DNA of 64,000 bases from Leptidea sinapis (taxonomy: Eukaryota > Arthropoda > Insecta > Lepidoptera > Pieridae), in the NCBI RefSeq assembly GCF_905404315.1, contig NC_066286.1, positions 317,501 to 381,500 of the forward strand, given 5' to 3'. Under the pieces are notes generated by a model. It saw only the letters and a program-made list of their open reading frames with translations, made no database searches and had not been told where the DNA came from. The stretch's first letter is position 1. Each line of letters opens with the position of its first letter. The translations under genes and the position numbers were made by a program. Positions 11,326 to 24,700 of this stretch are shown piece after piece.

Positions 11326-12110
11326 AAAGGTCGTGTTAGTTACACCGTTTATAACTCAAGAACGGCAAGACCAATTTTTCTGTTCTTAGATTTTTTGGAT
11401 TTCAATTTTAAAATATTATTATAAAAAAAATTATTTTCTGATACATTTTGGACTTGTAGATTGACACTTTGATGACATCTCGAGAATAGAAAGAATTCAA
11501 TGAAGTTTTTTGTTAGTTTAAAGCCACATGAGTAGTAAAATATAACTGACAGTGCACGTCATGTTATTCAAGTTGACTTGTTGGTGTGTTTGTTTCGAGT
11601 TTCTATTAGCTTATTGTGCCGATATTATCATTAACAATGTCACGACCAAGACGATCAAATTATTCCGGACAAAGACGTAATGCAACTAGGATTCGAAACA
11701 TTGCGAATGAAAGGACTGAAGAAAAACAAGAAATTGCAGGTGATAAGAACCACGTTAGTATGGATCGACTTCGTGCATGAATGAATCACAAGAGCAATGC
11801 GAGGCAGCCCGTAAAACGGATCGGCTGGCAATACGAAATCATCCAGTAAAACCTCAGAAATCAACATCTAGATAATTTTCGACGCACAAGAAGAAATTTA
11901 TGTAGTACTGATTTGAATCGAGGAGCATTTCGATACGATTGCAGTACTTATTACTGTTTGAGAGTGGGAAACTACCGAATCACGACATTTTCTAGCAAAC
12001 ACGACATTTTCCTTTGGAAACAAACATTGTATTTTTGAGTGACTTGACTGACTTGTGTAAGGCATTGCCTTACACGAGTGTCGCCGCCACAAGCAGTGGC
12101 ATTTAAGCAG
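11326..12110 (+). mobile_element. Helitron remnant: leader and N-terminus of the Rep-helicase protein
   Basis: From ATG at about 11,638 a short frame reads MSRPRRSNYSGQRRNATRIR and continues with Arg/Glu-rich repeats (ANERTEEKQEIA, then VSMDRLRA before a stop). Frame-broken sequence follows: SQEQC near 11,790 and DLNRGAFRYDC near 11,910. This layout (Arg-rich repeats, then L/N-x-x-AFRYD) resembles the N-terminus of Helitron-encoded proteins as I know them. The Rep and helicase domains are absent. It lies just upstream of the transporter gene. Confidence 0.6.
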
Positions 12111-12129
12111 TGGAATTTAATATGTCATA

Positions 12130-12203
12130 ATATGGCGTGTTTCGGAATGGTTCCATGGGTGCTGCGTGTTTGAATAGTTTAAAACTGTAACAAAAACAAC
12201 AAT
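12130..12203 (+). other. Possible 5' non-coding exon of the transporter gene
   Basis: A good donor, AAT|GTAAGTATA, occurs at 12,203/12,204, 0.45 kb before the acceptor of the first coding exon at 12,655/12,656. The coding exon begins directly after an acceptor and has non-coding bases before its ATG, so an upstream UTR exon must exist. This is the nearest candidate. The start coordinate is arbitrary. Confidence 0.3.
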
Positions 12204-12655
12204 GTAAGTATATTTAACCAGGTGCGAACGAATTACTTATAAAAATATTTAAAGAAGCAATTATTATTGTACATTTATAGATATATATAATTATTCTTAC
12301 ATCACATTTCCTTGTATTAAGGATTTAGATGAAATTTCTGAAGGTAGATTTTTATGGGGCAAAATATCGATGTAAGAAGGCCTCATATTTAGGGCGTTTT
12401 TCTGAGATACTCCTTGGAGTAGAAGAACTTGTTCTAACATATACGAGTACACCGAGTAAATACACGTATTACATTTCAAAAATTATTGTATAAATATTAA
12501 ACAATGTGTTCTCAAGTCATTCAAGTTTATAAATATCCGAATTGTAATCACTTTATCGAGCAAATAATTAGCATTAGAAATATATTCTTATTGTTTCACC
12601 AACGTATAAATTTTATTGTAATTATCTGAACAAATACCTGTTTGTGTCATTTCAG

Positions 12656-12733
12656 TGACAGTATGGTTAAGTTACTGTGTGATACAAGACGCAATAATGA
12701 CAAGAATAAGACAGTTTCAAGTTACTCTGGCGT
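12656..12733 (+). CDS. Transporter exon 1 (ATG at 12,697)
   Basis: Acceptor TTTCAG ends at 12,655 and donor GT starts at 12,734. Coding begins at 12,697 (MTRIRQFQVTLA, phase 1 end) and leads into TM1. An earlier ATG at 12,663 is in another frame. Confidence 0.8.
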
Positions 12734-15700
12734 GTAAGTATTTATTAATAATTTATATTACAATTTTAATGAATCATCGACTTAGCTTTTCAATAAGCAT
12801 CTAAAATTCAGGTTCTCAGGTATTCTTATTCTTTGTATGTATTGAAATAAATTTTCGCGTTAAAAGTATTTAAAAGTTTTGAGAAATCTTTAGTAGCTAT
12901 TGAAAATCAGTGATCGCATATTATATGAAAATACTTTGACATAAACGATCCTTGAAAATCATAATATTGAAAAGCTATCAAGAGGTGTACATTTTTTTGG
13001 AAATATTAGATTTTATTTTCCTCGACGATGCAGTATAAAATATTATACCAATCGTCACTTAAAATTTGCGAAATATTAAACAGCTATCGAATTATACCGG
13101 AACAGACTTTGTTTTAAATAATCCTTGGTTTTCTCTTTAGTAGTCAAATCATCAGTCAGGTCTTATATCTAATATATAAAATTCTCGTGTCATGGTGTTA
13201 AACTTTGAACTCCTCCGAAACGGCTCGACTCTCATTAAATTTTGTGTGCATATTGGGTAGGTCTGAGAATCGGACAACATCTAGTTTTCATCCCCCTAAA
13301 TGTTAAGGAAAACACGAAAAAAATTTTTTTTTAAATTTTTTTTGACATTTTTTTTAATTTGTTTGATTATGAGTCAGCATTAAAAAATACATACAACTGC
13401 AAATTTTCACCCATCTACGATCAACAGTTTCCTTTTGTATCGCGATTTTAATATCGGCAATACAACGTTTGCTGGGTCAGCTAGTTAATATTATAATCGT
13501 AACGTTATATATCTTAACTTGGACTAACAGATAACTTATGTCGTACATACTTCATTAGCAGTATTGTATTAACGGATTTTCTCAATTCGATTGGTTTTTT
13601 TTAAGTGTGAACACCCTTTGCAGAATGTTTTGACATAGTTTTGCCCAGTTATCATTTTATGAACATTTTTTATTAATGTGTTTTTTAACGTGGATGACGT
13701 AATTATAGTTTGTGTACGGCTTTTTTAAGAGTTTTCATTTAGGTAATTTATATATTATTGTGATTAACCCGCGTCCCGATAAGTAGTGTTAGGCTACCTG
13801 TCATTCATAGCTCATTCATTCAGTGGGAGGCTCCTTTGCACAGGAAGCCGGCTAGATTATGGGTACCACAACGCCTATTTCTGCCGTGAAGCAGTAATGT
13901 GTAAACATTACTGTGTTTCGGTCTGAGGGGCGCCGTAGCTAGTGAAATTACTGGGCAAATGAGACTAAATGAAACTAAATAGGGCGTATCAATTACCACC
14001 AGCTGAACGTCCTCGTCCCTTATCGTCATTAAAAAAATATTCATAGCTAACAAACGTTCTTCACGATCTTTCACTCTCTCACAAGAACGGGAAATAGAGT
14101 TTTGTAAAGCATTTTTCGGAGGCGATACTTTTTTCTACTCCCGTTTCTTGGGTTCTGTATTGTTTAAGGCGTGCGGCACCTTTTGTAGGCTTACCCACAG
14201 CTACTTAAAAAAATACTATTTAATATTTGACACTAAAAAGCAACGAAATGTTGTAGTTTGATGATGTTATCTAGAAAAATCCTACTGTAGTTTACAGAAC
14301 AACTAATTACAGACACTAAAAAGTATAAAATAAACACTACGTTTAGAAAAACCGACTTCAAAATATAATCAGTATAAAATAACATAATAAAGATTTAATT
14401 TAATACACCTCCGATGCATATACCTGATACCTTTAATATAAATAAAATACCTACGAATATCTGTATATGCTACCTATTGATAGGTTTGAAGTCGGTGCCA
14501 AGCCAAATGTACAAATGTAATAATAGCAGGTACCTACACTCGCCACGCGTGACTATGAGCGGGATAGCTTCATCTAGAACAAAATAACCCTATCAATAGC
14601 TAGCACATAGAAATAATAGTAGATATTATTTTATTAATATTATTTAAGGTATGAATATGTAGGGGGTGTATTAAATTGAATCTTTATTAAGTTATTTTAT
14701 ACTTTTTAGTTTTTGAAGTTGGTTTTTTATTTGACAATGTACCATGACGTTATATTTTACGCGATTAGCTTTGTCTTGTGTGGCGACTTAGTCATATCGT
14801 AATATTTTACCAATTTTTTTAACGTCCCTATCAACAATATTTTCAGCCCAACAATCAGCAGAACTAATATAGGTAAAAACGCCCCCTTAAACAGAATTAA
14901 GAGCTCTTATAACGATATCACTGCAAAAAATGGTTATATAGATACTTTTCATTTCTTTAATTTTATTATGTTTAATTGTTCAACTTTGTTATTCTTTTCG
15001 CACTATTGTAAATGTTGTTTACACATGTAAAGACATATCGTATTGTACAATCTCTTCTGTACTTCCAAAAATTTTTATTGTATAATGATGTGTTGTTGCT
15101 GTAACTATCTAAATAAATAAATAACGTGGTTTAATACCATATATCGGGCTTAAATCAAATTTGACAGACTTTAAATTAGGGGTCTGCATTGGCAAAAAAC
15201 CTCCATAAAGTAACACTATTTCCATCCCCAAATTCGGAATGCAAAGTTCTAATGACAACCTATTTTTGGTTTGATGGCATTAAAACTTTTAATACGGTTT
15301 AAGATTTTATTGATTTTATTTTGACACCTTTTAAAAAATATGTTGGTTAATTTTGCACTCTTTTTAACTCCTGCACAAAAAAAATAATATACAAGTTAAA
15401 ATAAGTGTATTTGATAAAATTATATATTAAAATGTTCAATATTTTCAGGCACTCTAGGAAGCTTCTTAATGGGTCTTCTATTCGTATGGCCATCATATAC
15501 TCTTAATTTGTATACATCAAAGAATACAACACTACTATCAAAACCCATGACAGAAATTGAAAGTTCTTTGTTAGGGTCGCTGCCATGTTTGGGAGGCTTG
15601 TTTGGTACTGTATTCAGCGGAATAATTATCAATAGTTTGGGGAGAAAAATAGGAGGAATAACAATTGCTATGCCATACATTGTAAGTATAGCACCAAAAC

Positions 15701-18700
15701 TAAAAAGTTATTTTGATGAAAATGACACATGAATGTCAAAGCTATAAAATTTGCCACCACTTCGAAAAAGTTACAGTAATGAAAATACTCAAATGTTTCA
15801 ACTTACTTAAATAAATCGTAAAAATAACTTCAATAATACAATGGATGCATGAAAACACAATGTAAAAAGATAATTTGAGAACATTTTAATACATTTGAAG
15901 TATATAAAGAACATTTGACGAAAAGGATCACCCAGTAACAAGTCACATCTTTGATCTCATCATAAACGATCGAGTGAAGTTCAGTTTCGTACTCGCTTTT
16001 TTTTTAAGAAAAGAAGGACCATGGATCGCACGGGGTACCTGATGTTAAGTGATCACCGTCGCTCATATTCTCTTGCAATACCAGAGGAAGACAGGAGCTT
16101 TGCCGGCCTAAAAAGAAGATGTACGCCCTTTTTTGCCCATGAATATATATATATATATTTTTTTATTCAAGTAATATTAGATATACAGTTAATCTTACAT
16201 TAACCATTAATTAATTATTCAAAACAATTACAATAAAAATTGTTAATTTAATGCAATTTTGAAAATAAAGCTGAAAAATACAAAAATTAAACATAGTAGG
16301 AATAGTGCAGGAGATAGCATACAGCCTTGGGGCACTCAAGCGTTCTCAGGCTTCTAGTTCGAGCAATAACCATCGACAACGACCTGTATGCTGTGCCCAG
16401 TGAGGAAGCTGGAGGTCCAATGGCATTAACTCTCTTGAATTTTGAGGGAAACGCCTTATACCATACATGATCAAAGGTCATCGCTATATACAGTCTTACT
16501 GCCTGGTCTTCTTCTTTCGATAGCCGTCGCCCATCTATGTGTTAGATACAGCAGAAGATCGCCTGCCGTACCGACCATTGCGAAAGCCGTACTGTCGGTA
16601 GTTGAATAACTGGAGCCCTCTAAGTATACCAAGGGCTGGCGATTAATTATGCTATCCATGATTTTGGAGAGCTGAGAAGTAATAGCTATAGGCCTGTAGT
16701 TCGCCGGATACGAACTGTCTCCTTCTCTGTTCTTTATTGAGACGTTATAAAATCGAGCTCTTTTTGACGAGGTTGGTAACGAGGACATAAAGGGAATAAA
16801 GAGGACTGCCAAAAGTACTGTGCAATTTCTATACCTACTGAATCATGTCATTACCTACAATATGACCAATAGTCGTGGACAATATGACACATATACACTG
16901 TAATCAAAATATGAAAGCAAACTCTAAATAATATCTCTTGAGTTTTTAAATAAATGCAAAGAACTTTTCTCCCGATACAGTAGTAAAAAAGAAAAAAAAA
17001 ATACTTCTTGCGTCATTTGATTTGTGTAGACAAGACAACCATGCACCCATTGGCTTTCTGTTATTGTCTTGCATGTCTGTCTATCAGTTCATTTTTGTAA
17101 CTTTCAAATCTGAGTACAATAGCTGAACTGGTTAATATTTCAGGCATCATGGCTAATGATAGATTTGAGTTCGTCATCCATAGTCGTGCTGATTGCAAGG
17201 TTCCTTGGTGGAATTTCATGCGGGGCTACTCTTGTTCATACACCGATCTTCATTTCTGAAGTTGCTGATGAATCAGTGCGCGGACTCTTAACGAGCGGTA
17301 AGATTGTAAAAAAGTTCTTTAACGAGCATTCGATGTGATTATACTAATAGAAATCGTCACTTAAGAAAAAAGGTTCGTGGCCGGTCGATTCAGTCAGTGT
17401 AGTTTGGTTATAAGGGTAATCGTATTTTCCTTCATGGAAAAGGAGGACAAACGGGTCACCTGGTGTTAAGTGATCACCGCCGCCCACATTATCTTGCAAG
17501 ACCAGAGGAATCACAGGAGAGTTGCGGGCCTTTAAGGGATATTTACGCGCCTTTTTTGAAGGTCATGTGGACCATATCGTCCCTGAAACACCGCACAAGC
17601 AGCAAATTCCACAGCTTTATAGTACGTGAAAGAAAGTTCTTGAAAATCACGATGGGTGGGGATGATATCCTAACGTTCCTCAATACTTACCTATGCGAAA
17701 CATAGCTACGCCGCTACTTCACGCCGGTATTAAGTGCGAGTGTGGTAATTAACCCGGACGAGTCTGGCCCTGTATTGTTTCAAGGGTAATATTTTATGGT
17801 ATAAATAGAACGCTTTTTTTTTAAATCACGAAAATTTATCAATCAATTTCATAATTTGCGTATAAAACGAATTTAAGACTAATTTGTATTCCACAAAATG
17901 GTGATTTTTTTTTCAGCTACCAGCTTCTTCTACTGTTTTGGAGTACTAATATCATTCATTATCGGATGGGTACTCACATTCAGATATGTTGTATGGACTA
18001 ACATTCTCATTTGTATATTATACGTGGCCTTGTTATTGTCAATCATGGAGAGCCCTGTGTTCTTATTAAAGAAGCGAGGACCACAGGTAAGTTATATTAA
18101 GTATTAAAAATATTAGTACAGTCAAATCACTACAGATATTTTGACTGGATAAACATCTTCAAACACACACTTTCAAGTCCATCTTAAAACTTCAACACAT
18201 TAGCGCTGCGTAGAAATGTCGCTTTTACCCCACTGCGCCATAACCCTATGTTCTTCGAGATTATGTAGATATGTATAATTGTTTGGCATGCTCAATGGCC
18301 AAAACAGCTCAATGGATTTCAGCTTGAGAGGTGTCGTTGAATTTACTATGAGAGCGACGCTGGGTATGTCAAAAAACAAAGTGTGTGTGTGCTTATGTAT
18401 GCACGCAAGAAGTTGTACTTCTTTGGCCTAACAAAACAAAAATTTATTCTTAATGCTCGTATAATCTAATGTATGAAATTGTCGTGTCCCGGTATTTGTT
18501 ACCGAACTCCTGCGAAACGGCTTAACCGATTTGTATGAAATTTTGTGTGCATATTGCACCTGACAGTTGCGATGTCGAGTAGGTCTGAGAATCAGCCAAC
18601 ATCTATTTTCATACCCCTAAATGATAAGGAGACCCACTTAAACAATACATACAACGTCAAATTTTGACCTATCTACCTGCACTTTTCCCGGGGCGTTAAA

Positions 18701-21700
18701 AGAATAGGGGGGTCCCAGGCCCATGGGTGTCGTAAGAGGCGACTAAGGGCTTTTTAGAAGTGGGAGAGTCACGCTGCCGTCTTATGACGTCAGCACAATC
18801 GGGCCAGACTCGTCCGGGTTAATTACCACACTCGCAAAGCATACTGGCGTGAAGTAGCGGCCTAGTGCCGCTATGTTTCGCATAGGTTAGTGTCGAGGAC
18901 CGGTGGCCATCCCTTACCCCCCCCCCCCCCCCCCCCAACAAAATATGAGAGCGATCCATAAAGAGATATTACCCCACGGCACCCCGCTCCACACTCAACG
19001 TGGACTTTTGCAATATCAGGGGAATTCACTACAATTTAAACGCCGTCCACCACCACCTTGAGACGGCGCAGCCGGCCTTGTGTTTCCTTACTGAGACGCA
19101 GATATCTCGACCTAGCGATACGTCATATTTAACGTACCCCGGGTACAAAATTGAGCACAATTTATTGCCTCATGCCGGGGTATGAGTGTACGTTAGGAAG
19201 GATATCTGCTGTCGCCGTCTCGGCAATTTTGAGGGTAGGGACCTGTCCACTCTCTGGCTCCGCGTAGATTTAGAGGACCGCGTGTGTCTACAGGTCCCAT
19301 AGTGGTAACGCAGAAACCGATCATCTCATGGGCTGCGTTCAAGCGGCAATTGACGACGTACTTGCACAGATCTCCTCCGCTGAAATCGTAGTCTTGGGTG
19401 ATTTAAACGGGCACGATGCCGAATGGCTTGGATCACGTACCACAGACTACGCAGGGCGATCTGTGCATAATTTTGCATTGGCGTATGGTCTGTCCCAATT
19501 GGTTGAGTCGCCAACGTGGCTCCCGGATGTGGATAGCCACATGCCGTCCTTATTGGATCTTCTGCTGACTACACATCCCGATGGTTACCAGGTCTTTGTC
19601 GACGCCCCTCTCGGAACGTCCGACCATTGTCTGGTCAGGAGTGTAGTGCCTATCCGACGCCAACGTCGCAGACCACCAGCGACCCGCCGCGTTTGGCACT
19701 ACAAGTCAGCAGATTGGGATAGAATGCGTTCCTTTTTTGCATCCTACCCTTGGGGCAGGGTTTGTTTCCCTTCGGATGATCCTAGTGCCTGCGCCGTTGC
19801 AGTAGCCGATGTGATACTACAGGGTATGGATATTTTTATACCAAACTCTGTAGTACCCATCGGTGGCAGATCACAGCCCTGGTTCGATGCGTCTGTTAAA
19901 GCAGCATCTGACTGCAAAAAACAGGTGTATCGAAATTGGGTTGCGGCGCTGGGCACAAAGGATCCGAACTGCACAGTTCTTAAGAGGAAATACAACCGTG
20001 CCTCCAGATTTTTTAAGCGGCAAATCGCCCGTGCAAAGTCAGAACACGTCGTCAAAATCGACGAGCAGCTTTCCAGTTACCCGACCGGAACACGCAAGTT
20101 CTGGTCGTTGTCGAAAGCTGCTCTTGGTAACTTCAGCCAGCCGTCCATTCCGCCGTTGCACATGAGGAATGACACCCTGGCCCATACGGCAAAAGAGAAA
20201 GCCGATCTCTTGTGCACTCTTTTCGCCTCCAACTCGACTCTTGACGACAACGGAAAAACACCGCCGACCATCCCGTGGTGTCAAAGCTCTATGCCTGAAG
20301 TACAGTTCAGACAGAAAACTGTTAGGCGAGCTCTGTTTTCGTTGGACGTCAGAAAGTCGAGCGGGCCGGATGGCATTCCTCCAATCGTGCTTAGAACGTG
20401 TGCCCCTGAGTTGACGCCGGTGCTAACGCGTTTATTCCGGCACTCTTATTCTAAAGGCGTAGTCCCTGACTCATGGAAGTCAGCCCTTGTCCATCCGATC
20501 CAAAAAAAAGGAGACAGTTCGGATCCGGCAAACTACAGGCCTATTCCTATTACCTCTCTGCTCTCCAAAATCATGGAGAGCATAATTAGTGGTCTGGCGC
20601 ACCCCAGTATCAGCTCGATCCATTTGACCAGGTGCAACGCAGAGCAGCTCGAATTGTCGGGGACCCAGTGCTCTGTGAACGGCTGGATCACTTGGCGTTG
20701 CGTAGAGACGTCGCTTCATTGTGTGTCTTCTACCGCATTTATCACGGGGAGTGTTCCGAAGAGCTGTTTAACCTGATTCCTGCCGCCGAATTCCACCTTC
20801 GCACGACACGCCACAAGTTAGGATATCATCCTCACCATCTGGATGTGTGGCGGTCCTCCACAGTGCGGTTTTCAAGGAGCTTTCTTCCACGTACTACAAA
20901 GCTGTGGAATGAGCTTCCTTGTGCGGTGCTTCAGGGACGATACGACATGGGTACCTTCAAAAAAAGCGCGTACACCTTCCTTAAAGGCCGGCAACGCTCC
21001 TGTGATTCCTCCGGTGTTGCAAGAGATTGTGGGCGGCGGTGATCACTTAACAACAGGTGACCCATACGCTCGTTTGTCCTCCTATTCCATAAAAAAAAAA
21101 AAAAAAAATAAACACCTATTTTTGTATCGCGACTTTTATATTATTCTGTTGCATCCACAGATCCGCAATAGAGTTGCAAGAAGGCGATCGAATACAATAA
21201 TTGTAGTATGATAAATTTTATGTATGATCTACGATATATTTGGTCGAGAATCGGTCGTCATCTATTTTTATACCTCTAAAATTTCAATAGTTGATATTTT
21301 TTTAATTACTATATATAGCAATACAACGTTTGCTGGGGCAGCTAGTATTATTTAAATATATATTTACTGTTATTAGAACCGATGAAGTAAATCCTATTTA
21401 TGTTGTGTTCGTGTCTCTTCAGGCAGCTCGGGAATCAATAGCCTATTACAAAGGCTTGTCTTTCGAGTCTCAGGAAGTCTCAGATGCACTTGCGAGGCTT
21501 AAACAAGAAATAATGCCTGCTGTTCCACTTACTACAATAGGTGGTAAGTAATTATCAGCATAACGAAATTTTATCAATTTTGACTAGCCAAAATCCTCGC
21601 CTAGTATCGGAATTCAGAGTCTCGAAATCTCGAGCGATTGCCAATTCCGTGGCCACCTGGAGGGCAAAGCCAAATTGGCTTCGAAGAAACTGGGCGTCAT

Positions 21701-24700
21701 TAATAGAGCACGGCAATACTTCAAGCCGGCCCACATTCTAGCGCTCTACAAAGCGCAGGTCCGGCCACACATGAAGTATTGCTGTCATCTCTGGTCTGGC
21801 GCACCCTAGTATCAGCTCGAACCATTTGACTGCGTGCAACGTAGAGCAGCTGGAATTGTCGGGGACCCAGTGCTCTGTGAACGGCTGGATCACTTGGCGT
21901 TGCGTAGAGATGTCGCTTCATTGTGTGTCTTCTACCGCATTTATCACGGGGAGTGTTCCGAAGAGCTGTTTTACATGATACCTGCCGCCAAATTCCACCT
22001 TCGCACAACACGCCACAAGTTAGGATATCATCCCCACCATCTGGATGTGTGGTGGTCCTCCACAGTGCGGTTTTCAAGGATCTTTCTTCCACGTACTACA
22101 AAGCTGTGGAATGAGCTTCCTTGTGCGGTGTTTCCGGGACGATACGACATGGGTACCTTCAAAAAAAGCGCTTTCACCTTCCATAAAGGCCTCCTCTCCT
22201 CGAGGCGGTGATTACTTAACACCAGGTGACCCGTACGGTAGTTTGTCCTCCTTTTTTCATAAAAAAAATCTACTTAAATAAATATAAATATTACACACAA
22301 ACACACTCACGCCTTGGTCCCGTCGGGGTAGGCAGAGACAATAGAAAGCCACTTGCTTCTATCCTTACAAATCTCACGCGCTTCATCTACATTCATTACG
22401 CTTGTCACGCATGCTCGCCGGTTGCGGGTGCTTCGGACCTTTCCTTTTCTCAAAAGGTCGACGAATGTACTTGCCCACACACACTTGCTTTATATATTTG
22501 ATAAGTCATTCTTTCTTCACTCATTCGCACCACTTGTCCAAGCCATTTCAGCATTCTTTTCTCAGTCCTTGTCACAACATCTTCTTTCAGACCACAGCGC
22601 GCTCGTATTACCGTATTCTGAATTCTATCAATCGGTCTCCACCCACACATACTACGCAGTAATCTCATCTCAACTCCATTAATTCTGCTTTTATGCTTCT
22701 TCTGCCATATAAATAATATAATTATAATTATTATTTGACAATTTGTCTCTATTCAATAAACACTTCATGGATCAGAAAAATGTATTATGTAGATTCGCTT
22801 GTGACTTATTTTATGAAAAGCACTTTACGTCTGTAAGTTCTTTTTCTTCTTAATTGTAGTTATTTTTATGCTAAGTTTGATCTTTTTCTCTTCACCGTTA
22901 AATGTCTTACGTATTTCTTGATAGTTTGTAACTCTCTCACTTGAATGATTAGAGATATTCTATGAAACTATGTTTAATTCGAAGTATGTTTTAGGGTTAA
23001 ACTCTTTGTGGTGTAAATACATTGTAACTGTCAATTTAAGAAATTTTAAGTAACCCGTGTGAAAGAAATAAAAAAGAAAACGACTTATAGATAATTATAA
23101 TTAAATAAAGCAATATTTAAGCTACTGATGAACCGGAAAAAGAAACACTCAATGAAGATATGGGGATAGAGCAGAAGAAAATGCCCCCATACAAAATACT
23201 TTGTAAGTACCATTTTCATTAGCATAAGGTATCCATACATTGAGGTATCCATACAACTGATTCTATACATACTTTTGAGGAAAAGTGACATGACGAGCGA
23301 AACGTTTACTTAATAGTAGGTGTCCTGCCTATTACCGTCATCATCATCCGACTGAAGACGTCCATTGCCTGGACAAAGCCCCCCCCCCAGTTTCCACGAC
23401 GATTGGTCCTGCGCTGCCCTCATCCAACGTATTCCGGTGATCTTGACCAGATCGTCTGTCCATCTTGGGTTGCCTACCTAGTAAATATCATATAATATAA
23501 CACCTATTAGTTACCTACCTACTACCTACCTGCCTATCTCAGGAGTCTTAGTTGAATAATAATTCAGAGCGGCCGATCTGTACGTTGTCGAAAAGCAATA
23601 ATGCTACAAATGGGATTGTTTGTCGTTGAAATAAAAATTTAAATCTTCTGGGGAATAAATTATATAAGGTTTATTATACCGCATTCCGCGATCTTCTCAG
23701 GAAAGGACTCGACAGAAGACACAAGTTTCTTCTTGTAATTGTGGATGATAGACTTGCTATAAGGCTTTCCATAACAATGCATGTTGGATGCATTCAATAT
23801 ATCATTGAACGTTCTCTGCATAAGCAAAGAATATATATTAGTACAACTAATTGGCTACCAATTACTGGGTGGATTACTGTGTAGAGGCCGCCGCGCGTAC
23901 GATACCTACACGGGGAGTGGAATAAGACAAAAGACCGTAGGAGAAAGCACAGAACCTTGTGGGTGCCCTAGCGTTGACAGACTTTTGAGTTCGAGTATTA
24001 TTCGTCGATAAAAATCTATATGCCCGTGACGAAACTTTAAAATAATGAAAAAAATTCTTGTTCTATTTTTATACTTTATGGAATATAAGTAATTGCTGTG
24101 CAACCTAGGTGGAAACCGTACTGGCAGTCGTTGATCAACTGGTGCTATAGGTATTCCAAGAGTTGCCAGCTCATAATCATGGGTTCCATAACTTTGGAGA
24201 AAATTGAGGTCATGGCAATGGGGCGGCAGTTTGACGGATCCGAGCGTACATTCTTAGCGTACGTTCTTAGGCATTATGTGCACTAAGGCTTCTTTAATTT
24301 AGAGACCAAGCCTGATGAGCTCCTGCTCATTGGAATCATCAGTTGGAAAGATATCCAGTCTCCGACAAAGTTAATTCATATTTTGACTTAAGTGGCTCCT
24401 ACCTGGTCCATTTGTAAATATTGGCCATTGTAAGACCCAGAAAAACGGGTTGATACATAGTGGAAGTGTGACTCCATATGACCCGAAGAGTAAAACATCT
24501 GATAATCTGACATCTGATATATTTGAGAGCGGTATTTATATCTACAAAACAGTTAATTCACTTACCGGAAGATTACATCTATGTAGTTCTTCAGTAGGAC
24601 ATCCATCCCAAATCGTAGCTAACTACGAGAATTTCAATGTGTCAACTTATCCTAAAATCATGGCCAACAGTATTGCATAAGGTGGTTTACAATTCAAGAT

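Larger units (their letters stand above)
12663..15506 (+). promoter_or_regulatory. Upstream ORF overlapping the transporter start
   Basis: An ATG 34 bases before the main start opens another frame (MVKLLCDTRRNN...). It crosses the exon 1/2 splice and ends at TAA 15,504-15,506 after 42 codons, overlapping the main frame. Such overlapping uORFs usually lower translation; that effect here is inference. Confidence 0.5.
18677..21108 (+). mobile_element. LINE-A, longest copy (copy 6), internally deleted
   Basis: From the 5' leader (GTTAAAAGAATAGGGGGGTC; CCGCTATGTTTCGCATAGG) through a run of 20 C at 18,917-18,936, the endonuclease and half of the reverse transcriptase, to the family 3' UTR and a 19-base poly(A) at 21,090-21,108. 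The reverse-transcriptase palm has been deleted: at about 20,590-20,600 the fingers run straight into the thumb/C-terminal segment. Same orientation as the transporter gene. Confidence 0.9.
18465..21345 (+). mobile_element. Helitron (copy 2) carrying a nested LINE-A
   Basis: The left part (18,465-18,676) starts TCTAATGTATGAAATTGTCG after an A and matches copy 1. The right part (21,109-21,345) ends GCTGGGGCAGCTAG before a T. The intervening 2.4 kb is a LINE-A. The site in copy 1 that corresponds to the break (about 13,417-13,422) is continuous, so the LINE came second. Together they fill most of transporter intron 4. Confidence 0.75.

Noticed and set aside
12663..12733. ATG at 12,663 (MVKLLCDTRR) as the transporter start
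   Set aside because: Its frame does not join exon 2; it ends at a stop there. The ATG at 12,697 joins all exons.
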